From: Eubacterium sp. MSJ-33
Lineage (GTDB): Bacteria; Bacillota; Clostridia; Lachnospirales; Lachnospiraceae
DNA length: 64,000 nt
Assembly (NCBI RefSeq): GCF_022174665.1
Contig: NZ_CP076562.1
Span: forward strand, 436,001-500,000
Direction of reading: 5' to 3'
In this document: positions 1 through 5,889 of the stretch, piece after piece
Layout of the letters: each line of letters starts with the position of its first letter
How positions within the stretch are numbered: the first letter of the stretch is position 1
Notes under the pieces: generated by a model
Told to the model about the DNA's origin: nothing
What the model saw: only the letters and a program-made list of their open reading frames with translations
Database searches by the model: none
Translations under genes and position numbers: made by a program

Positions 1-26
1 TTTTTTTGTACCCATTTAAGGGTTGG

Positions 27-56
27 AAAAGAGGATACGATGTATCCTCTTTTTTG
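27..56 (+). terminator. Rho-independent terminator of an upstream gene
   Basis: An inverted repeat (AAGAGGATAC at 29-38 with GTATCCTCTT at 42-51) is followed by a T-rich run. A closely related hairpin ends the second lipoprotein gene at 2276-2306, which suggests that the gene cut off at the left edge is another copy of the same family. Confidence 0.7.
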
Positions 57-59
57 TTT

Positions 60-88
60 GTACAGAGTTTCTCCGCGTGAGCGTACAT
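60..88 (+). repeat. Intergenic repeat, copy 1 of 3
   Basis: The 20-base core GTACAGAGTTTCTCCGCGTG starts at 60, 1210 and 2311, each time just after a terminator-like hairpin. Bases after the core (GCGTACAT or close variants) are also shared. Copies 1 and 2 lie directly upstream of a lipoprotein promoter; copy 3 follows the second gene. Confidence 0.85.
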
Positions 89-105
89 ATTTTAATAGAA
101 TGAAA

Positions 106-133
106 TTGAAATAAATATATTGCATGGTATAAT
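106..133 (+). promoter_or_regulatory. Sigma-A promoter of first lipoprotein gene
   Basis: A -35 box TTGAAA (106-111) and a perfect -10 TATAAT (128-133) are separated by 16 bp. A TG one base upstream of the -10 makes it an extended -10. The same arrangement recurs in the second copy. Confidence 0.75.
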
Positions 134-181
134 TAAAATGAATGAAATTATATCGTGGGAGATAAGCAGAGGAGAACGAGA

Positions 182-1078
182 ATGAGAAGAAAAATAATGA
201 AAAGACTAACGTTGACATTGAGTACCGCAGCTCTTGTCCTGACGTTATGTGCATGTGGGAACAACGCAAAAAGCCCGGCACACACACAGACGGACGCATC
301 TCTTATACAGATGGACGCGAGTGCGAGTGATGCAGCGGAGGTGGTTGTTAATACAAACAATGGCGAGGATGAAAATGAAACAACCGAATTGATGGCAGAC
401 GGTAAGACCACGACCGAGGCTGTGGCAGAATCCGGTACGCGGGAAGATGTAAAGCCGGGCAGTGGGAAAAAGGACGGTTCTTCAAAGAAAGACAATGCTT
501 CTGGAAACAGCAGTTCATCTGCAAGTAACAGCCAGACCGGTTCTTCCCAAAAAGACGGTTCTTCAGGAAATAGTAACTCCTCTGTAAACAGCAACAGCCA
601 GACGGCAGGCGGAAATACTTTCAAACCGGGAAACAGTACCTCTGGTGGAAATCAGACAGTTTCCGGAAACGGCAGTTCAACATCAGCCAACGGTTCTTCA
701 TCAAACGGAAGCGCACCGAAGCCATCCGCAACCACGGAGAGCAAGCCACAGACAACGGAATGTTCCCATGTATGGGAAAACATCGTGGTACACCACGATG
801 AGGTATCCCACATTGAAACCGATATGGAAAACAAGTACGTTGGCTACCACGAATATTGTAACGGCTGCGGCATGGATCTGACTCTGACGTATGGGGGATC
901 AAATTGCAGTGATGCAATTAACCACCTTACGTCGGAACGCAACGGCGCAGGCGCAAGCTACTCATCAAAACCGGTGTATGAAAAGGTTCCGGTAGAATAT
1001 AAGATCATTGACCACATCGCATACGATGAAACCGTTGGGAAACGGTGTACGAAGTGCGGATATGAAGTGAAATATTAA
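182..1078 (+). CDS. Putative lipoprotein, tandem paralog 1
   Basis: This 298-residue protein is probably exported and lipid-anchored. A basic N-terminus and hydrophobic stretch end in a lipobox LCAC with the modified Cys at residue 25. A long linker rich in Ser, Asn, Gly, Lys and Thr (about 90-195) leads to a C-terminal domain of about 100 residues with two CxxC pairs (CNGC 226-229, CTKC 289-292), which could form a zinc or structural cysteine site. The ATG at 182 is preferred over an in-frame GTG at 155 because AGGAGA lies just upstream of it. The next gene is a paralog whose promoter, signal peptide and first ~100 codons are almost identical. The C-terminal domain is not one I can name, so the function is unknown. 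Confidence 0.8.
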   Translation: MRRKIMKRLTLTLSTAALVLTLCACGNNAKSPAHTQTDASLIQMDASASDAAEVVVNTNNGEDENETTELMADGKTTTEAVAESGTREDVKPGSGKKDGSSKKDNASGNSSSSASNSQTGSSQKDGSSGNSNSSVNSNSQTAGGNTFKPGNSTSGGNQTVSGNGSSTSANGSSSNGSAPKPSATTESKPQTTECSHVWENIVVHHDEVSHIETDMENKYVGYHEYCNGCGMDLTLTYGGSNCSDAINHLTSERNGAGASYSSKPVYEKVPVEYKIIDHIAYDETVGKRCTKCGYEVKY

Positions 1079-1084
1079 AGATTA

Positions 1085-1117
1085 AGAGCTTATTCATATT
1101 GGATAAGCTCTTTTTTT
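1085..1117 (+). terminator. Rho-independent terminator after lipoprotein 1
   Basis: A 9-bp stem (AGAGCTTAT 1085-1093 with ATAAGCTCT 1103-1111) is followed by seven Ts. It sits six bases after the stop codon. Confidence 0.85.
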
Positions 1118-1209
1118 ACGCTTAGATGCCAGTACGAGAGAAGCTTTGAACCCCCTCTGGGCAAACAAAAAAATGCAGGTCTATAAAAACAGAAGGGGAT
1201 TTTTTGTTT

Positions 1210-1235
1210 GTACAGAGTTTCTCCGCGTGAGCGTG
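1210..1235 (+). repeat. Intergenic repeat, copy 2 of 3
   Basis: Second copy of the element described at 60-88, with the same 20-base core followed by AGCGTGCA. It lies between a T-rich stretch and the promoter of the second lipoprotein gene. Confidence 0.85.
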
Positions 1236-1255
1236 CAAACTTTCAAAGAATGTAA

Positions 1256-1283
1256 TTGAAATAAACATATTGCGTGGTATAAT
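1256..1283 (+). promoter_or_regulatory. Sigma-A promoter of second lipoprotein gene
   Basis: TTGAAA (1256-1261), a 16-bp spacer and TATAAT (1278-1283) with an extended TG reproduce the promoter of the first copy almost base for base. Confidence 0.75.
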
Positions 1284-1330
1284 TGCCGTATATGAATTAC
1301 ACCGCGGGAGATACACAGAGGAGAACGAGA

Positions 1331-2281
1331 ATGAGAAGAAAAATAATGAAAAGACTAACATTGACATTGAGTACCGCAGCTCTTGTCCTGACGTTATGTG
1401 CATGTGGGAACAACGCAAAAAGCCCGGCACACACACAGACGGACGCATCTCTTATACAGATGGACGCGAGTGCGAGTGATGCAGCGGAGGTAGTTGTTAA
1501 TACAAACAATGGCGAGGATGAAAATGAAACAACCGAATTGATGGCAGACGGTAAGACCACGACCGAGGCTGTGGCAGAATCCGGTACGCGGGAAGATGTA
1601 AAGCCGGGCAGTGGGAAGAAGGACAGTTCTTCTACAAACAACGGTTCTTCAAAGAAAGACAATGCTTCTGGAAACAGCAGTTCATCTGCAAGTAACAGCC
1701 AGACAGGTTCTTCCAAAAAAGACAGTTCTTCCGGAAACACCAGCCAGTCGGCAACTTCCAAGCCGGGAAGCAGTACAACTTCCGGAAGCCAGACGCAGGG
1801 AAACAGCGGTAATGCAAACAGTAATACAAATCCGGGCAACAGTACATCTTCCGGAAATTCTGGAAACGGCAATTCAGTTTCAACCAGCGGTTCTTCATCA
1901 AACGGAAGCACACCGAAGCCACCGGCAACCACGGAGAGCAAGCCATCCGCAACCACGGAGAGCAAACCACAGACAACGGAATGTTCCCACGTATGGGAAG
2001 ATATCGTAGTACATCACGATAAGGTACTTGCAACTGCATACTACACCGACCAGCAGATTGTTGCCTACCACGAATATTGTAACGGTTGCGGCATGGATCT
2101 GACTCTGACGTATGGGGGATCAAATTGCAGTGATGCAATTAACCACCTTACATCGGAACACGCAAGCTACTCATCAAAACCAGTGTATGAAGAAGTGCAG
2201 GTGCCATATGAGTATGTAAAGGAACCAGAATATGACGAAGTTGTAGGAAAAAAATGCCGGAAATGCGGAATGACCAAGTAA
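1331..2281 (+). CDS. Putative lipoprotein, tandem paralog 2
   Basis: This 316-residue paralog of the preceding gene has the same lipobox (Cys25), a longer Ser/Asn/Gly-rich linker, a repeated proline-containing segment (TTESKP occurs twice), and the same C-terminal domain with CNGC at 250-253 and CRKC at 309-312. The first ~100 codons differ from copy 1 at only a few bases, while linker and C-terminus diverge by substitutions and indels. This points to gene conversion or recent duplication of the 5' half. The ATG at 1331 follows AGGAGA; the in-frame upstream start at 1283 would overlap the -10 box. Function unknown; probably surface-exposed. Confidence 0.8.
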   Translation: MRRKIMKRLTLTLSTAALVLTLCACGNNAKSPAHTQTDASLIQMDASASDAAEVVVNTNNGEDENETTELMADGKTTTEAVAESGTREDVKPGSGKKDSSSTNNGSSKKDNASGNSSSSASNSQTGSSKKDSSSGNTSQSATSKPGSSTTSGSQTQGNSGNANSNTNPGNSTSSGNSGNGNSVSTSGSSSNGSTPKPPATTESKPSATTESKPQTTECSHVWEDIVVHHDKVLATAYYTDQQIVAYHEYCNGCGMDLTLTYGGSNCSDAINHLTSEHASYSSKPVYEEVQVPYEYVKEPEYDEVVGKKCRKCGMTK

Positions 2282-2306
2282 GAGGATACGATGTATCCGC
2301 TTACTT
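2276..2306 (+). terminator. Hairpin overlapping the stop of lipoprotein 2
   Basis: A 14-position stem with one mismatch (arms 2276-2289 and 2293-2306) begins inside the last codons of the gene. It resembles the hairpin at 29-51 but is followed by GGTTGT instead of a T-run, so termination efficiency is uncertain. Confidence 0.5.
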
Positions 2307-2310
2307 GGTT

Positions 2311-2339
2311 GTACAGAGTTTCTCCGCGTGTGCGTACAT
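2311..2339 (+). repeat. Intergenic repeat, copy 3 of 3
   Basis: Third copy of the 60-88 element, with one base changed after the core (T for A). No third lipoprotein gene follows, so the array ends or was truncated here. Confidence 0.85.
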
Positions 2340-2450
2340 ACCGGAAGTCTTTGTTGATAATATCGACAATATTCTTTCACTTAGTAGAAGGAATTTATGC
2401 TAATTCTATTAATATAATTATGATTCGGAAAATCTCTGGGAAGTTCAATA

Positions 2451-2508
2451 GAATAATCAACAGGCAGGTAGTCTTATAATGAGACTGTCGGCATTCTTTT
2501 ATGCCTGC
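2451..2508 (+). repeat. Hairpin element, copy 1 (partner at 12133)
   Basis: Bases 2451-2486 match 12133-12168 at 31 of 36 positions, and all five differences are transitions. The element folds by pairing GCAGG with CCTGC (2504-2508) and GTCT with AGAC. In the second copy the same fold is followed by TTTT and looks like a terminator. The two copies lie near the two ends of the accessory stretch. Confidence 0.6.
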
Positions 2509-2522
2509 AAGTGCCATTTCAC

Positions 2523-2559
2523 TAGGGGTGTTCAAAAGAACCCTCTTTGAACACCCCTA
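2523..2559. repeat. 14-bp perfect inverted repeat
   Basis: TAGGGGTGTTCAAA (2523-2536) is exactly complementary to 2546-2559 across a 9-base loop. No T-run follows, so it is not a standard terminator. It could be a mobile-element end or an RNA structure; the sequence alone does not decide. Confidence 0.6.
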
Positions 2560-2565
2560 AGATAA

Positions 2566-2709
2566 ATATGGTTAAATTGTATCACGTTCAGTGTTCCAAC
2601 GAATGAAGAAGAGATTACTTATCTAACAGATGTATTTGGCAAAAGGAATATCGAATTTGTTTGTGAGATTCAACCGGAAGAAGAAATCGATGAAGACGAA
2701 GAGTTTTGA
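2566..2709 (+). pseudogene. C-terminal gene remnant, unrecognised
   Basis: An open frame without a start codon (preceded in frame by TAA at 2563) encodes about 47 residues. It includes the stretch YLTDVFGKRNIEF and ends in a very acidic tail (EEEIDEDEEF). Amino-acid composition looks coding, and it ends directly before the GNAT remnant. It is best read as the tail of a gene that lost its 5' part; family unknown. Confidence 0.4.
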
Positions 2710-2756
2710 AAAGGAAAACATGCATAGGAAATTCAAGTTTATGGAGAGTTACCGTT

Positions 2757-3055
2757 ATGATTAGAGAATTTCAAAGGGATGATATAAATAAAGTAGCGCA
2801 TATATGGTTGGATACAAATATAAAGGCACATAATTTTATCCCCGCCGAATACTGGAAAGGCAATTTCAAATCAGTAAAAGAAGCACTGTCACTAGCAGAG
2901 GTTTATGTGTATAAGTGTGATACAGAAATACAAGGCTTTATAGGGTTAAATGATGAATATCTTTTTATAAGAGAGAAGGATTTGAGATTCAGCATAGTGG
3001 CTTAGATGAGGCTACCGGAGAAAAAGATTATGTAATGACATGGCAACAAAAATAG
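2757..3055 (+). pseudogene. GNAT acetyltransferase remnant, internally deleted
   Basis: The frame from ATG 2757 (GGAG upstream at 2743) starts MIREFQRDDINKVAHIWLD and continues to GLNDEY, typical of the N-terminal half of a GNAT N-acetyltransferase. It then shifts: the true C-terminus (KREGFEIQHSG ... KDYVMTWQQK, stop at 3053-3055) is in another frame. The central acetyl-CoA-binding part is missing, so the gene has an internal deletion and is broken. Its last 137 bases recur at 8581-8716 with the same deletion junction, on the other side of the two-component/ABC cassette. Confidence 0.7.
2919..3055 (+). repeat. Direct repeat (GNAT tail), copy 1
   Basis: Bases 2919-3055 align with 8581-8716 over their whole length with scattered substitutions and a one-base length difference near the deletion junction. 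Both copies run from GATACAGAAATACAAG to the TAG stop. They bracket a 5.5-kb segment carrying the two-component system and ABC transporter. Confidence 0.8.
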
Positions 3056-3106
3056 ACGAAGCTTACTGATGGAAATATATAGTTAATAAAGAGAGGTGCA
3101 TATGCT

Positions 3107-3796
3107 ATGCCATGTATACTCGTGGTTGAAGATGATGAAAATTTAAATCGTGGAATTACATTTTCACTGAAAAAATCCGGATATGAGGTTTTTTCAGCAG
3201 AATCAGTGAAAAAAGCGAAAAGAATTGCAAGTGATAATAATGTGGATGTTACCATTTGTGATGTGAATCTTCCGGATGGGAATGGACTGGAATTTGTAAG
3301 GTGGATGAGATGCAATTATAATACATACATTATTTGTCTTACAGCACTAGATCAGGAGATGGATCAGGTCATGGGATATGAAGCAGGGGCAGATGATTAT
3401 ATTACAAAGCCGTTTAGTCTTTCGGTACTTCTTTTGAAAATAGAAGCACATTTCCGCCGCAGACAGGAGAAAACGGAAGCCGGAAAGATGATTTCGGGAG
3501 ATATCGTATTTATCGCAGGAGAAATGAAAGTCCTGATAAAGAGTCGTGAAATCAGTCTGACAAAAACGGAGTTGAGAATGCTGACTTTTTTTCTTCAGAA
3601 TCCGAAACAGATTCTTTCAAAAACACAAATATTGGAAAATGTGTTTGATCTGGAAGGGGATTTTGTGGATGAAAATACAATCGCTGTCAATATCAGAAGA
3701 CTCCGTGAGAAAATCGAAGACAATCCGGCTGCACCGGTCTATATAAAGAATATCAGAGGTCTTGGGTATATATGGAATCAGGAGGTAAGGCAGTGA
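3107..3796 (+). CDS. Response regulator, OmpR/PhoB family
   Basis: This 229-residue two-domain regulator has an N-terminal receiver with acidic pocket D9/D10, phospho-acceptor D52 (in ICDVNLPDGNG), and the conserved Thr and Lys (CLTAL, ITKPF). A C-terminal winged helix binds DNA (about 130-225, ending RGLGYIW). GAGAGGTG at 3091-3098 supports the ATG at 3107. The gene overlaps the kinase gene by four bases, and an ABC exporter follows. This layout matches systems of the BceRS/VncRS kind that sense cell-envelope antibiotics or peptides and induce the adjacent transporter; the ligand here is unknown. A TTACA-N4-TGTAA site upstream of the ABC genes is a plausible target. Confidence 0.9.
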   Translation: MPCILVVEDDENLNRGITFSLKKSGYEVFSAESVKKAKRIASDNNVDVTICDVNLPDGNGLEFVRWMRCNYNTYIICLTALDQEMDQVMGYEAGADDYITKPFSLSVLLLKIEAHFRRRQEKTEAGKMISGDIVFIAGEMKVLIKSREISLTKTELRMLTFFLQNPKQILSKTQILENVFDLEGDFVDENTIAVNIRRLREKIEDNPAAPVYIKNIRGLGYIWNQEVRQ

Positions 3797-5037
3797 CAAA
3801 GAGATATCGCAAGAAGATTACAGTAGTGCTCTCCTTGGTATTACCTGTCATAGTATTTTTTGCAATATTAAATTGTTTTACCACGTATGTGTTTTATGAA
3901 GATTATAAATATAAAATGAATCTTATGACAGAGATTGCTGCAAAGGAAGAATTTTCCGGGCTGGATGCTGTTTCGGAATTGCTTAAGGATAAGGATATTG
4001 AAACTAACGAACAGGGAAGGCGATTATTGGAGCAATATGGATACTGGGGAAATAAAGGGAATGCATGTTATTCGCAATTCCGGCATCAGGTTATGGTGAC
4101 CGGTGCTGTAAGCACTGTGATATGCGTGCTTCTTTTGACTTTTTTACTTTATTGGAAGAAAAAAGAAGATGCGTGTCATCAGAAAATTTTAGACCAGTTG
4201 AAAGAAATTCTGATCAGATTCCGTGAAAATAAATTTGATGATTTACTGAAAACGGAAAATCATGCAGAACTGGAAAAATTGAATGACCAGCTTGAAGCAA
4301 TCGGACATCATATTCAGTTGATAAAGGAAGAAGCAAGGGCAGAAAAGGAGAACACGAAAGAAATGGTTTCTGATATTTCTCACCAGTTAAAGACACCGGT
4401 TGCAGCTTTGGATACATGTTTTAGTGTGCTGATGCAGAATGACTTAAGTGCCACAGAACAGGAGGAGTTTCGTATCCGTTGTCGGAGTGCTCTGGATGGA
4501 CTGGAGACATTATTGCAGTCGCTTCTTGAAATATCCAAGATGGAAACTGGACTGATTCAGATTAATAAGAAAAAACTTCCGCTTATGGATACTGTCATAT
4601 CTGCTGTGAACCGCACTTATCCTAAAGCGGATGAGAAAGAAATTGAATTCGTTTTTGACTATGAAAAAGAGCTGGAAACATGCACGATTATGCAAGATAA
4701 AAGGTGGCTTGGTGAAGCTTTTATCAACGTTCTGGATAATGCGGTCAAGTACAGTCCGTGTGGTTCAAAAATATTTATCCGGTTACAAAAAAGAAACCAT
4801 CTTGTAAGAATGGAAATTGAGGATCAGGGAATTGGTATTCCGCAGAATGAGTATCACAAAATTTTTCAACGATTTTACAGAGGAAGTTCCAAGGAGGTCA
4901 TGGAAAAGAGTGGTACAGGAATCGGACTTTTTCTATCGAGAGAAATTATCGAAAAACACGCAGGTACGATTACGGTAACCTCTGGCAAAAAGAAAAAAGG
5001 AAGCACGTTTGTGATTCAATTACCATATGTTGGTTAA
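3793..5037 (+). CDS. Sensor histidine kinase
   Basis: A membrane kinase of 414 residues from the GTG at 3793, which has AGGAGG eight bases upstream; the ATG at 3772 has no such site. Two membrane segments (about 8-32 and 95-118) flank an external loop of about 65 residues, longer than the very short loop of strict Bce-type kinases. The DHp helix carries the phospho-accepting His197 (SDISHQLKTP). The ATPase domain has the N box (DNAVKYSP), G1 (DQGIGIP) and G2 (GTGIGLFLSRE). It should phosphorylate the upstream regulator. The signal may come from the loop or from the transporter; the sequence does not settle this. Confidence 0.9.
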   Translation: MTKRYRKKITVVLSLVLPVIVFFAILNCFTTYVFYEDYKYKMNLMTEIAAKEEFSGLDAVSELLKDKDIETNEQGRRLLEQYGYWGNKGNACYSQFRHQVMVTGAVSTVICVLLLTFLLYWKKKEDACHQKILDQLKEILIRFRENKFDDLLKTENHAELEKLNDQLEAIGHHIQLIKEEARAEKENTKEMVSDISHQLKTPVAALDTCFSVLMQNDLSATEQEEFRIRCRSALDGLETLLQSLLEISKMETGLIQINKKKLPLMDTVISAVNRTYPKADEKEIEFVFDYEKELETCTIMQDKRWLGEAFINVLDNAVKYSPCGSKIFIRLQKRNHLVRMEIEDQGIGIPQNEYHKIFQRFYRGSSKEVMEKSGTGIGLFLSREIIEKHAGTITVTSGKKKKGSTFVIQLPYVG

Positions 5038-5046
5038 ATTTTAAGT

Positions 5047-5089
5047 GAGCAGAAATCTTACAATTCTGTAAGATTTCTGCTCGTTTTTT
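5047..5089 (+). terminator. Terminator containing a BceR-like inverted repeat
   Basis: A perfect 16-bp stem (5047-5062 with 5067-5082, loop ATTC) is followed by G and six Ts, a strong terminator after the kinase gene. Its core CTTACA-ATTC-TGTAAG (5057-5072) also matches the inverted-repeat consensus TNACA-N4-TGTAA that I recall for BceR-type regulators. It lies about 140 bases before the ABC genes, so it may serve as both terminator and operator. The operator role is inference. Confidence 0.75.
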
Positions 5090-5214
5090 GAAAGTGAAAT
5101 GAAAGATTGTCCTGATACAATTTGGATGTAGGTTGAAAAATGACCAAATATATAAACAGGCAAAGAAAGCGTGCTGAAAAGGTACGCTTTACAGAATTGA
5201 AAAGGAGGCAACAC

Positions 5215-5889
5215 ATGAGTGTGATATTAGAAACCAAGCAGCTTTGTAAGTTTTATGGCGCAGGTGAGAATCAGGTCAAAGCGGTCAATCAGGTGGACAT
5301 TCAGATTGAGCAGGGAGAATTTGTCGCAATTGTCGGAAAGTCAGGTTCCGGTAAAAGTACATTACTTCATATGCTTGGAGGGCTAGACACCCCGACAAAA
5401 GGCAGTGTTACTTTAGCAGGGAAAGATTTATACAGGATGAAGGAAGATGCCCTTGCTGTTTTCCGCAGAAGAAAAATCGGATTTGTTTTTCAGGCATTTA
5501 ATCTGGTTTCATCTGTTAATGTCTGGGAAAATATTGTACTGCCACTTGGGCTGGATGGAAGAAAAGTGGATGAAGCGTATGTAAATGATATTATTGCAAC
5601 TCTGGGGATTGAAAACCGGATTTATAATCTGCCAAATCAGTTATCCGGAGGACAGCAGCAGAGAGTAGCAATTGCAAGAGCACTGGTGAATCGTCCGGAA
5701 ATTATATTTGCAGATGAGCCGACAGGCAATCTTGATTCTAAGACAAGTGATGAGGTAATCGCTCTGCTTAAGATGACAGCAAAAAAATATGGACAGACAA
5801 TTGTAATGATTACCCATGATGACGAAATTGCACAGGTCGCTGACCGTATTCTGGTGATTGAGGACGGACAGGTGGTGGATTTCAGATGA
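5215..5889 (+). CDS. ABC transporter ATPase, MacB/BceA type
   Basis: A 224-residue ATPase with Walker A GKSGSGKST (about 41-49), Q-loop FQAFNLV, signature LSGGQQQRVAIARA, Walker B IIFADEPTGNLD and switch His (MITHDD). The pattern is that of LolD/MacB/BceA-class ATPases partnering FtsX-like permeases. The ATG at 5215 is preceded by AAAGGAGG; the longer frame from 5140 has no such signal. It overlaps the permease by four bases (ATGA). Expected role: power a mechanotransmission-type exporter or antibiotic-target-protection system controlled by the adjacent two-component system. Confidence 0.93.
   Translation: MSVILETKQLCKFYGAGENQVKAVNQVDIQIEQGEFVAIVGKSGSGKSTLLHMLGGLDTPTKGSVTLAGKDLYRMKEDALAVFRRRKIGFVFQAFNLVSSVNVWENIVLPLGLDGRKVDEAYVNDIIATLGIENRIYNLPNQLSGGQQQRVAIARALVNRPEIIFADEPTGNLDSKTSDEVIALLKMTAKKYGQTIVMITHDDEIAQVADRILVIEDGQVVDFR

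Larger units (their letters stand above)
2340..2565. other. Non-coding stretch with two hairpins
   Basis: No convincing gene is seen between the lipoprotein array and the remnant at 2566. The stretch holds a hairpin element shared with 12133 and a 14-bp perfect inverted repeat, both listed separately. Confidence 0.6.

Noticed and set aside
148..1965. Long reverse-strand frames opposite the lipoprotein genes
   Set aside because: They mirror the low-complexity Ser/Asn linkers, have no ribosome sites and encode Leu/Phe/Glu-rich sequence typical of antisense shadows.
2276..2306. Efficient rho-independent terminator after lipoprotein 2
   Set aside because: The stem is strong but no T-run follows, so it is kept only as a low-confidence terminator.
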